Positions 24,334-30,988 of a stretch of DNA of 47,170 bases are shown here, in pieces; position 1 is the first letter of the stretch, and every line of letters starts with the position of its first letter. The position numbers were made by a program, and so were the translations under genes. The stretch is from Flavobacterium sp. (GTDB lineage Bacteria > Bacteroidota > Bacteroidia > Flavobacteriales > Flavobacteriaceae), in the NCBI RefSeq assembly GCF_027484205.1, contig NZ_JAIXUB010000028.1, forward strand, positions 1 through 47,170. The letters are read 5' to 3'. Below the pieces are notes generated by a model. It was not told the DNA's origin. It made no database searches and saw only the letters and a list, made by a program, of their open reading frames with translations.

Positions 24334-24526
24334 TAACCTTGATGAGATTCGAACTCACATTCCCTCTCGGGCATTACGGCTGTAAATACGCTTCCCTACT
24401 TTCCCTTACGATTTCGGTGCTTCTGTAAACTCTACCCATTAGTCCGCGCAGGTCTAACCGGAATATCCGTAAACTCTATGGTAAGTAAATTTTGCCACAG
24501 GCTTTTCCTTTTAAGCTACAAGGTCA
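24334..24526 (-). ncRNA. tRNA-like RNA with a ~140-nt insertion
   Basis: Both ends of a tRNA are present in normal order. They are acceptor GACCTTG/CAAGGTT (7 bp, one G-U), TA, D-arm GCTT/AAGC with GG in the loop, then, after about 140 nt, T-arm GTGAG/CTCAT with loop TTCGAAT, acceptor strand and discriminator A. A normal tRNA has 25-45 nt between D- and T-arms. The insert contains CTGTGG/CCATAG, TTACGG/CCGTAA, a class II-like variable arm CCC-GAGA-GGG just before the T-arm, and a repeated AGAGTTTAC. It could be an intron-bearing or expanded tRNA mimic. It lies between Y RNA 5 and module P2. Confidence 0.6.
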
Positions 24527-24538
24527 TTTTATATTTTA

Positions 24539-24607
24539 AAAGAGGTAATGTTTAGGAAGGATTTGAATTTCTTTGGACGAAGGAATCCTTTCCTGACGAC
24601 ACTCTTT
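24539..24607 (-). ncRNA. Y-RNA-like unit 5 (69 nt)
   Basis: Outer stem AAAGAG/CTCTTT; internal loop TGTCGTC on the 5' side and AAACATTAC on the 3' side; inner stem AGGAA-A-GGATT with AATCC-TTCCT (10 bp, one bulge). The apical region begins CCTTCGTCC and has no tRNA arms. The unit is followed by the TTTTAAAATA spacer also seen after units 1 and 2. Confidence 0.8.
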
Positions 24608-24609
24608 CT

Positions 24610-24694
24610 TTAAGAGCAATAAATTGTAAGTGACATTTAGGACTCGAACCTAATTAAATCTACCAACGAAGTAACACTTACATACGGCATCTAA
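24610..24694 (-). ncRNA. Y-RNA-like unit 4 (85 nt) carrying a T-arm
   Basis: Inner stem GTAAGTG/CACTTAC (perfect 7 bp) is preceded by TGCCGTAT, a variant of the TGTCGTA loop. The apical region starts TTACTTCGTT and holds one complete tRNA T-arm (TTAGG, loop TTCGAGT, CCTAA; 24637-24653) but no D-arm or acceptor. The outer stem is weak (TTAGA with TC-T-TAA). Confidence 0.72.
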
Positions 24695-24700
24695 TTTTTT

Positions 24701-24770
24701 GAAAAAGTAATAATTGACAAGAGTAGCATTGGATTTTAAGTCGAAGTAGCTCTTGCACACGACATTTTTC
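24701..24770 (-). ncRNA. Y-RNA-like unit 3 (70 nt)
   Basis: Outer stem GAAAAA/TTTTTC; internal loop TGTCGTGT against CAATTATTAC; inner stem GCAAGAG/CTCTTGT (one G-U). The apical region starts CTACTTCGAC and lacks tRNA arms. The segment TGCTACTCTTG recurs on the plus strand at 12311-12321. Confidence 0.8.
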
Positions 24771-24778
24771 ATTATTTT

Positions 24779-24911
24779 AAAAGAAGTAAAAGACGATAAG
24801 AGAAACGGGGCATGTCTGTGCCAGAGTCGAACTGGATAGCCTTGCTGGATTTACAACTTCGCTATTCCTCCCCAAATGTGACGAAGTAACTCTTATCTAC
24901 GACATTCTTTT
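24779..24911 (-). ncRNA. Y-RNA-like unit 2 (133 nt) with tRNA-derived head
   Basis: Outer stem AAAAGAA/TTCTTTT; internal loop TGTCGTA against GTCTTTTAC; inner stem GATAAGAG/CTCTTATC (perfect 8 bp). The apical region begins TTACTTCGTC and holds GGGG/CCCC enclosing helix ATAGC/GCTAT and a tRNA T-arm (CCAG, loop TTCGACT, CTGG). The head includes GTTGTAAATCCAG, like a tyrosine tRNA anticodon arm, suggesting descent from a tRNA. Confidence 0.85.
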
Positions 24912-24920
24912 TTATTTTAA

Positions 24921-25066
24921 AACAAGGTTAAAAGCAATAAGTGACCTATCGTGCTCTAACCATCTGAGCTACTCTCCCATTTTATTTTCTATTCGTGGAA
25001 GAGACGGGACTCGAACCCGCGACACCGTCGTTAAAATCGAAGTAATACTTATCTACGACACTTGTT
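24921..25066 (-). ncRNA. Y-RNA-like unit 1 (146 nt) with permuted tRNA module
   Basis: Outer stem AACAAG/CTTGTT; internal loop TGTCGTA against GCTTTTAAC; inner stem GATAAGT/ACTTATT (one G-U). The head starts ATTACTTCGAT. It then has a T-arm (GCGGG, loop TTCGAGT, CCCGT), 7-bp acceptor CTCTTCC/GGGAGAG closed by an 18-nt loop, TA, and D-arm GCTC/GAGC with AGATGGTTA loop. The order T-arm, closed acceptor, D-arm is circularly permuted relative to tRNA, as in the bacterial Y RNA effector domain. Confidence 0.87.
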
Positions 25067-25169
25067 TAATTATTTTTATTTCAATGAACTATTCTATTTT
25101 CTTTAAAAAACTATTTTTTTTTGTCAATCTGAGGAATTAAGAATTACATCAGTTTTTAAACGCAATATA

Positions 25170-25703
25170 TTATCTATTCATAAATTCATTTTTTAAATAA
25201 TTAATAATTGTATCCCCAAATAAAATTATATCTGCTCCCATTACAGAAATTACGGGTGACAAATATTTATCTTTAAAAACAACCAATGCTCTATGATTAT
25301 GAATAGGAACAAATCCAACTATTTTAGATGTATCAAACCCTGCTTCATTAATTACAAATAATGCTTCTTCGTAATTATTATTAATTATTTCAATCAACCA
25401 TTTAGATTTTTCGAATTCATAAGGATAATGATAAAAGAAACTTGAGTAGTCATATTCAGTAGTTCCATCCTCTGGATCAATTGAAATTTCTGGCTTATCA
25501 AATCCTGTAAAAGTTAAAAGCATTTCTTTATAAAGCCAAGGAAATTCAAATCCATATAAGCTTTCTGCTTCCTCAATTTCTTTTCTACTAATTCCATTAC
25601 AAAGCTTAGTGTCAGGTTGTATTTGAAATCCCCAACAATCATTACAAACTTTAATTTTTCTAAACTTCTTTTCTATTTTATATTTTAATTCAACAATTTT
25701 CAT
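25170..25703 (-). CDS. SUKH (SMI1/KNR4-like) domain protein
   Basis: From the ATG at 25703 (MKIVELKYKIEKKF) the product is 177 residues. It has a short N-terminal extension with two cysteines (CNDCW), then the SUKH pattern: ISRKEIEEAESLYGFEFPWLYKEMLLTFTGFD, later IVGFVPIHNHRALVVF, and a C-terminal PVISVMGADIILFGDTIINYL. SUKH proteins often act as immunity or ligand-binding proteins and have no enzymatic residues. The start at 25748 is rejected because it extends into promoter module P3. It lies between Ro60 and the Y RNA array, and P3 probably transcribes it together with the Y RNAs. A protein partner in the RNP is a possibility, not shown. Confidence 0.83.
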   Translation of the reverse strand: MKIVELKYKIEKKFRKIKVCNDCWGFQIQPDTKLCNGISRKEIEEAESLYGFEFPWLYKEMLLTFTGFDKPEISIDPEDGTTEYDYSSFFYHYPYEFEKSKWLIEIINNNYEEALFVINEAGFDTSKIVGFVPIHNHRALVVFKDKYLSPVISVMGADIILFGDTIINYLKNEFMNR

Positions 25704-25745
25704 GAATCTTATTTTAATAATTAAAAGAATTTCTCTTTCTCTAGA

Positions 25746-25785
25746 CAAAGATTCAAATACTACTGCGCAATTATTTTACGCAGTA
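25746..25785 (-). promoter_or_regulatory. Palindrome-promoter module P3 (SUKH gene and Y RNA array)
   Basis: Arms TACTGCGCAA (25761-25770) and TTACGCAGTA (25776-25785), one mismatch, centre TTATT; AATCTTTG at 25746-25753 after a 7-bp gap. It sits between the Ro60 stop codon and the SUKH start. Confidence 0.8.
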
Positions 25786-25794
25786 GATTTTTTT

Positions 25795-27312
25795 TTACAA
25801 TTCTATTCTATTGATGTACTTCAAAGCACTGCTTTTATCTTCCAAAGCATGCAACACATCAAACACTTTGTCCGACCAACCTGCTATCAAATAAACATCA
25901 TTCTTTTGAATATCTATCGGTGCATGACCATAACCTGCCAAATCAAACAAATACAATTTGGCATTTGGAGCAATCGCTTTATATCTATTCCACGAATTCG
26001 CAAAAGTGTGATTTGTTGTATTACTGTTCCACATTTGAACATCGGTAAACAACATAACTTTGTCTACACACTCTTTTCTATTGATCAAATCTTCCAAAAC
26101 CAAATGACCATTAGTTGAATAACCCACTTCACCTTCTCGTTTGTAATATTCATTTACATTACTCAAAACACTTCTTTTTGGCATATTGATTATTTTCCAT
26201 TTATCACCAAACATACCACTTACCACATTTTTACAACGACTTTGTATCAACATACCCAACATCAAACCGATATCATAAAGCAAGATTTTACTTTTTGGTG
26301 AAATGGGTTGTTGCATCGAACCCGAAACATCACAAGCTACCACTAGCGAAGTAGTTACATCAAAACCTTTAATATTTTTAGCACTCACCATAACCGCAGT
26401 TTCCAAAGCATCCAACACTATTGAAGTGTATTTTGAAGGCAACTCTTTCAACTCTCGGTAAGCAGCCAAAAATCGAAATGGCAATTGTTTAGAGTTCAAT
26501 ACCGCATTTTCGTTTGCCAAATAATGACACACTTTTTCGATATGGAAACCCGAAACATTAGCTTCCATTATATTACGCAAATTTCGCATCAAAGCCATAT
26601 AACCAATCTTGTTACTATCAATCAATTCTTCCCATTTATTGGTAAATGCTTTTTGCTTATCAGCTTCGTTATGGAATTTCACTTGACCCAATTGCGACAA
26701 CTCCGTTTCCCAAGTATAAGGCGTTTGCAAAGTATCGGCAACTATTTTGTTAAACAATTCTTGTTGTGCCTCATCTTTTGCTTTTGGATGTACCAAAAAC
26801 AAAGCATCTTTCAATTTAACTGAGCCATTGCGATTGTATTTTGCAAATTGATATTCATCAAATTTGTTAAAAGAAACCGCCAAACCCTTTTGAATTTGTT
26901 TCGACAAACGATTCAATTTTTTAGTACCTTTTCGATTATTTGCCATTTGGTAGTAAGCCAACAACTCAGTTATTTCATCTGCACGTTGGATTACATGAGC
27001 TATCATTTTGCTTATCAAAGCATCACCTGAATAGATTTTAGCCAATTCGACTACCAAAACCAAAGGCACAGAGCGCATATTCATTTGATTACGAGCATAA
27101 ACCGCTAACTTAGCTACAAATACAGGATTACATTTTTGTATTAATGTTTTTATTCTATCCAAGCGAGTTGTATCTTTTTCATAAAAAGAAGTGCTCAAAC
27201 TTGTTGTAACCACTGCGGCATACAATTCATATTCTGGAGTTAATGGAAAGGCAGAAGCTTTTTCGTAATTAACTATTGTGTTTTTCTGTTTTTTCAAAAA
27301 ATTAAATTTCAT
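25795..27312 (-). CDS. rsr: Ro60-family protein (TROVE-vWA; Rsr)
   Basis: The 505-residue protein has an N-terminal TROVE domain of helical repeats (about 20-310) that in Ro60 forms a ring binding misfolded RNA 3' ends in its hole and Y RNAs on its surface. A C-terminal vWA domain (about 325-500) has an intact MIDAS: DVSGS, the Thr of STNGH and FTDVQMW. Bacterial homologues (Rsr) work with Y RNAs and exonucleases in RNA turnover and are found beside rtcB. Here the gene heads the operon that includes SUKH, five Y-like RNAs and rtcB. Promoter module P4 is 52 bp upstream, shared with the divergent WYL gene. Confidence 0.94.
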   Translation of the reverse strand: MKFNFLKKQKNTIVNYEKASAFPLTPEYELYAAVVTTSLSTSFYEKDTTRLDRIKTLIQKCNPVFVAKLAVYARNQMNMRSVPLVLVVELAKIYSGDALISKMIAHVIQRADEITELLAYYQMANNRKGTKKLNRLSKQIQKGLAVSFNKFDEYQFAKYNRNGSVKLKDALFLVHPKAKDEAQQELFNKIVADTLQTPYTWETELSQLGQVKFHNEADKQKAFTNKWEELIDSNKIGYMALMRNLRNIMEANVSGFHIEKVCHYLANENAVLNSKQLPFRFLAAYRELKELPSKYTSIVLDALETAVMVSAKNIKGFDVTTSLVVACDVSGSMQQPISPKSKILLYDIGLMLGMLIQSRCKNVVSGMFGDKWKIINMPKRSVLSNVNEYYKREGEVGYSTNGHLVLEDLINRKECVDKVMLFTDVQMWNSNTTNHTFANSWNRYKAIAPNAKLYLFDLAGYGHAPIDIQKNDVYLIAGWSDKVFDVLHALEDKSSALKYINRIEL

Positions 27313-27363
27313 CTTATCTATTTTAAAAATTAAACAATTATTCGTTGTTTGCTTTCAACGGTA

Positions 27364-27403
27364 CAAAGATTTTAAAACTACTGCGCAATTATTTTGCGTA
27401 ATA
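27364..27403 (-). promoter_or_regulatory. Palindrome-promoter module P4 (Ro60; divergent WYL gene)
   Basis: Arms TACTGCGCAA (27379-27388) and TTGCGTAATA (27394-27403), two mismatches, centre TTATT; AATCTTTG at 27364-27371 after a 7-bp gap. It is placed in the 154-bp divergent space, so a bound WYL protein could control both Ro60 and itself. Confidence 0.8.
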
Positions 27404-27430
27404 AAAAATAAACTTTAAATTTGATTGATT

Positions 27431-27463
27431 TTGAACACTGAACACTGAAAACTGAAAACTAAA
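27431..27463. repeat. Short tandem AACACTG/AAAACTG heptamers
   Basis: GAACACTGAACACTG followed by AAAACTGAAAACT form four to five 7-bp units just before the WYL start codon. Related fragments occur at 14743-14772, 22604-22614 and 22773-22790. Confidence 0.75.
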
Positions 27464-27466
27464 CAA

Positions 27467-28483
27467 ATGGCTCAAAATAAAAACGCTCTAATCCGCTACA
27501 AAACCATAGATAAATGTTTGCAAAACAAGTACCGTCAATGGACATTGGAAGATTTAATAGAAGCCGTTAGCGATGCTTTATTTGAATATGAAGGTAAAGA
27601 AAATTCGGTGAGTAAAAGAACGGTTCAGTTAGACATTCAAATGATGCGCAGTGAAAAATTGGGTTACAATGCACCGATAGAAGTTTATGATAAAAAATAT
27701 TACCGTTATGAAGATGAGGATTTTACCATAACCGACATTCCTCTGACTGAAACCGATATCAATGTGTTAACCGAAACCGTTTCAATGTTGAAACAGTTCA
27801 AAGATTTCTCTTTATTCAATGACGTTTCGGATATTTTACAACGATTGGAAGACAAAATCTATGCAGAAAAATCGCACACGCAACCAGTAATACATTTGGA
27901 CAAGAACGAAAATTTAAAAGGTTTGCATTTTTTAGATGAATTGTATCAAGCTATTATCAAAAAAGTAGTCCTAAAAATCACCTACAAATCGTTCACTTCT
28001 CGTGATGAAAATACATTTTTATTTCATGCTTTTATTTTAAAAGAATTCAATAATCGTTGGTTTTTAGTTGGACGAAAACGAACTAATGCACCTATAAGTA
28101 ATTTGGCCCTAGACCGAATTATAAAAATAGATTATGATTTTCAAACACCTTATTTTGATGAGGAATTTGATGCTGAGAAATTCTATAAAAATGTGGTTGG
28201 CGTAACCGTAAACACAGGGTTACATCCTAAAAAAATAGAATTATGGATTGACCGAACTAATGCACCATATGTGATAACAAAACCATTACACAACTCCCAA
28301 CGATTGATAAAAACCAACGAAGATGGCAGCATTATTATTCATTTATTATTAATCGAAAACTACGAACTAGAACGATTATTACTTGGATTTGGCAATGGCA
28401 TCGAAATCATCAAACCGGAAGGAATGCGCAAAAGGATGAAAGGAATTCTAGAAAAAAGTTTAGAGAAATATAAATTAGGATAG
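27467..28483 (+). CDS. WYL-domain transcriptional regulator
   Basis: The 338-residue protein has an N-terminal winged-helix region (about 8-65: RYKTIDKCLQN..., WTLEDLIEAV, VSKRTVQLDIQMM), a linker, then a WYL domain (about 155-235: IKKVVLKITYKSF, LKEFNNRWFLVGRKR, NLALDRI) and a C-terminal WCX extension. WYL domains sense nucleic acid or nucleotide ligands in several defence and damage-response regulators. Divergent placement from Ro60, with palindrome P4 between them and three more copies before rtcB, SUKH/Y RNAs and the 12.6-kb array, makes it the likely regulator of the whole set. In enterobacteria this role is held by the sigma-54 activator RtcR, which is absent here. Confidence 0.9.
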   Translation: MAQNKNALIRYKTIDKCLQNKYRQWTLEDLIEAVSDALFEYEGKENSVSKRTVQLDIQMMRSEKLGYNAPIEVYDKKYYRYEDEDFTITDIPLTETDINVLTETVSMLKQFKDFSLFNDVSDILQRLEDKIYAEKSHTQPVIHLDKNENLKGLHFLDELYQAIIKKVVLKITYKSFTSRDENTFLFHAFILKEFNNRWFLVGRKRTNAPISNLALDRIIKIDYDFQTPYFDEEFDAEKFYKNVVGVTVNTGLHPKKIELWIDRTNAPYVITKPLHNSQRLIKTNEDGSIIIHLLLIENYELERLLLGFGNGIEIIKPEGMRKRMKGILEKSLEKYKLG

Positions 28484-28595
28484 TAAAATACAATATCAAT
28501 ATTAAACAAATACAATTCAAAAATGTTAAAATAATTTTGCTTTAAAAGCTTTTCAATATATTTGTTTGAAGACTTTTAAACATCAAATCCCTTTC

Positions 28596-29279
28596 ATGAA
28601 AAAAATAGTTCTCTTTTTTATCATTCTAACTTTCTTATCCTGCAAAAAATCGGAAGAAACTAATGAAATTGTAAAACCAACAACAACTTCAGAAAAAACA
28701 GAAGATACTTTAACTATTGAAGAACAAGACTATGTAAAATTTCAACCCGATAGTATTTCAGATGTATCTGTAAAAGGATTTCAAATAGATAGTGGTTACA
28801 AAATTGGGAACAGCAAAGTAGTAGTTGGCATTTATGAATCAATTGATGGAAAAATGACTTATCCCGATACTGAAAAAGATTGGGGTGACAGATTGTTATT
28901 ATTAAACGATAAAAACCAAATTGTATACAAGTCAAGAGGTGTTGGTGAAACTTATCTTTATGAACCTTATTTTTATAAAAACAATAGCAACAACAAAATC
29001 ATTATTGTTTGCCAAAGAGCTTATGAATATTTTTTTGGTGGCGATGCCTTTTTGTTAGAAAATGATAAAATAAAATACATTGGTGATATTGATGTTGAAG
29101 GAAAATTTGACGAAACCAAATTAGTAGATATCTTAAAAATCAGAGAAACTAAAGATAAAATTACATTTACTTTCGATTCTGATTCTATACTTTTAGAACC
29201 AGGAAGCAAAGATATTTATGTAAAAAACAATAATATCAGATACGAATACAATAACAAGTCGTTTAAATTTATAAAATAA
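28596..29279 (+). CDS. Hypothetical lipoprotein
   Basis: From the ATG at 28596 (MKKIVLFF) the product is 227 residues with a lipobox FLSC (Cys16). The mature part is soluble; a Thr/Glu-rich linker precedes a beta-rich domain. No family is recognised. The earlier ATG at 28566 would place ten extra residues before the signal peptide and is not preferred. The gene converges with the membrane-protein gene at 29281, whose stop is two bases away, with no terminator between them. Confidence 0.78.
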   Translation: MKKIVLFFIILTFLSCKKSEETNEIVKPTTTSEKTEDTLTIEEQDYVKFQPDSISDVSVKGFQIDSGYKIGNSKVVVGIYESIDGKMTYPDTEKDWGDRLLLLNDKNQIVYKSRGVGETYLYEPYFYKNNSNNKIIIVCQRAYEYFFGGDAFLLENDKIKYIGDIDVEGKFDETKLVDILKIRETKDKITFTFDSDSILLEPGSKDIYVKNNNIRYEYNNKSFKFIK

Positions 29280-29280
29280 A

Positions 29281-30093
29281 TTACACCAAAAAATCAGAAA
29301 TCAAGCGTTGCTTAAAACGATCTAAAGTTTTCAAATCGACATCAATTTCATCATTTGAAATATCGAAAGGATCATCTAATCCCACGATTAGTAAATACAA
29401 ATAACAAAACAAAAAAGTAATTGAAGCAGTCACAAAATAATCGGCAGCTGGTGATTTGAATTTGGTAATTAATAACAAAGCCATCACAATAAACAATATA
29501 CTTTGTAATAAGGTGTAAGCAGGTTTTATAAAATTATTTCTAGAAATAGAATACGCACGAGTCAATTGCTTGCGCATGGCATTTGTATTTTCTTGAATAC
29601 CTTTTATGGCTTCTTTATCTACACCACGTTCGGCAAAATAATAGGCAATTTCATTGGAATGTCGAATTAGTGGAAAAATCACATTAGAATCTTTCTCTTT
29701 AGAATAAATCCAAGAAATAATTCCGTCAGTAATGAACAATAATTCCTCTCGAAGAAAAGTGCTATTCAATTCCTCTTTACACAAATCGGAAGTTCCTGTT
29801 CGCGGCGCTTTGAATGCTAAATAAATCCAATCTTTTATTGCCTCAAGATTGGAAGCCACTTCACCAGGAATCTTCTCACTTTCTTTAAAATCTGACATCG
29901 TAGCTGCAAGCAACAATCCAAAAACAAAAAAAGCACCTGTAAAAACTATGGTTATATCTGAAAATTCAATGAGATCGTGAAAATCTTGTCCATAAATAGA
30001 TAAATTTTTAAAGACAAAATTTTTAATCACAAGCACCGCAATACCTGCAATAATCGATTTTATAATAATAGCTCTTTTAGTAATGAATCGCAT
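29281..30093 (-). CDS. Bestrophin-like / DUF4239-type membrane protein
   Basis: The 270-residue product has four hydrophobic segments (about 10-27, 47-66, 195-216 and 222-240) separated by a long soluble helical region. The sequence TGAFFVFGLLLAATMSDFKES after helix 2 and LDDPFDI near the end resemble DUF4239 bestrophin-like proteins. Anion-channel activity is possible by analogy, not shown. It is transcribed away from the fad operon; the space between holds a long heptamer repeat. Confidence 0.65.
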   Translation of the reverse strand: MRFITKRAIIIKSIIAGIAVLVIKNFVFKNLSIYGQDFHDLIEFSDITIVFTGAFFVFGLLLAATMSDFKESEKIPGEVASNLEAIKDWIYLAFKAPRTGTSDLCKEELNSTFLREELLFITDGIISWIYSKEKDSNVIFPLIRHSNEIAYYFAERGVDKEAIKGIQENTNAMRKQLTRAYSISRNNFIKPAYTLLQSILFIVMALLLITKFKSPAADYFVTASITFLFCYLYLLIVGLDDPFDISNDEIDVDLKTLDRFKQRLISDFLV

Positions 30094-30136
30094 CTAAATA
30101 TTTTTTTACAAACATAGCAAAAAGTTAGGAGTTCGA

Positions 30137-30348
30137 TGATGGAAGTTGGAAGATGGAAGTTAGAAGATGGAAGATGGAAGATGGAAGTTAGAAGATGGAA
30201 GATGGAAGATGGAAGATGAAGTTGGAAGATGAAGTTGGAAGATGGAAGTTGGAAGTTGGAAGTTGGAAGTTGGAAGTTGGAAGTTGGAAGTTGGAAGTTG
30301 GAAGTTGGAAGTTGGAAGATGGAAGTTGGAAGATGGAAGATGGAAGAC
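30137..30348. repeat. Heptamer minisatellite (GGAAGTT/GGAAGAT)
   Basis: About 210 bp of tandem 7-bp units, mainly GGAAGTT and GGAAGAT with a few TAGAAG variants, are purine-rich on the plus strand with GG every seven bases. The longest homogeneous run is about 30241-30317. It sits between divergent genes, upstream of the MarR operators. The same GGAAGAT unit is at 7075-7164 on the opposite strand. Confidence 0.95.
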
Positions 30349-30441
30349 GAATGTATCGATAACCCATGAAAAACAAAACTTCTAACTTTCTCTTTCCTCA
30401 CTTCGTACCTTGTATTTCGCACCTCAAACTTAAAAAAATAC

Positions 30442-30482
30442 TATGCGTGCATAAAATTTAACATAAATACTATGCGTGCATA
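30442..30482 (+). promoter_or_regulatory. Tandem MarR operator sites
   Basis: Two identical copies of TATGCGTGCATA (5-bp inverted arms TATGC/GCATA around GT) at 30442-30453 and 30471-30482 are 29 bp apart. Flanking bases (ATAC before, TAA after) are partly shared. The second site sits just upstream of the -7 element, so binding should block transcription of marR and the fad genes. Confidence 0.75.
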
Positions 30483-30494
30483 ATAAATTTTTTA

Positions 30495-30502
30495 TATATT
30501 TG
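30495..30502 (+). promoter_or_regulatory. Promoter -7 element of the marR-fad operon
   Basis: TATATTTG is a perfect TAnnTTTG match 31 bp before the marR start, directly downstream of the second operator. Confidence 0.65.
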
Positions 30503-30532
30503 AATCCGAAACTAAAACGATATAGTAAAAAT

Positions 30533-30964
30533 ATGAAGGATAAAACTATTGATTATGTACTAAGAGCGACATGGCAAGCAGTTTCACGAATGTATAATGA
30601 AGAAGCATCAAAATTTGATGGTTCGATGGCGATAGGATTTGCCTTACTAAGTATAGATAAAGAAGAAGGAACACCATCTACTTATATAAGTAACCGAATG
30701 GGAATGGAAGCTACATCGCTAACCCGAACCTTGAAAACATTAGAAGAAAAAGGTTTAATAATTAGAAAGAAAAATCCAGATGACGGAAGAGGTGTTTTAA
30801 TTTACTTAACCGATTTAGGAAAACAAATGCGTGAACAATCAAAAACTACGGTGTTGAAGTTTAATGAAGTAGTAAAACAAAACATCACTGAAGAAAAACT
30901 AAACCATTTCATGGAAGTAGCCGATGTGATAAATGATTTGATAACGGAGAAGAAGATTTTTTAA
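30533..30964 (+). CDS. MarR-family regulator of the fatty-acid degradation operon
   Basis: From the ATG at 30533 (MKDKTIDYVLRATWQ) the 143-residue protein has a MarR winged helix: TYISNRMGMEATSLTRTLKTLEEKGLI as recognition region, then a wing with RKKNPDDGRGVLIYLT. The longer start at 30476 overlaps the operator and promoter, so it is rejected. Twin palindromic operators upstream indicate autorepression. It is followed by fadN-fadA-fadE on the same strand, so acyl-CoA or a similar ligand probably relieves repression (inference from position). Confidence 0.9.
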   Translation: MKDKTIDYVLRATWQAVSRMYNEEASKFDGSMAIGFALLSIDKEEGTPSTYISNRMGMEATSLTRTLKTLEEKGLIIRKKNPDDGRGVLIYLTDLGKQMREQSKTTVLKFNEVVKQNITEEKLNHFMEVADVINDLITEKKIF

Positions 30965-30988
30965 ACAAATACTATTAAATAAACAATT

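Noticed and set aside
24334..24526. tmRNA
   Set aside because: No G3-U70 pair in the acceptor and no obvious tag reading frame; the length is about half that of tmRNA.
27364..27403. Sigma-54 promoter as in the enterobacterial rtc operon
   Set aside because: No TGGC-N8-TGC pattern at any of the four modules, and no RtcR-like activator in the window.
30060..30422. Open frames through the heptamer repeat
   Set aside because: They only translate the minisatellite into LPTSNFQ-type repeats; there is no independent evidence of a protein.
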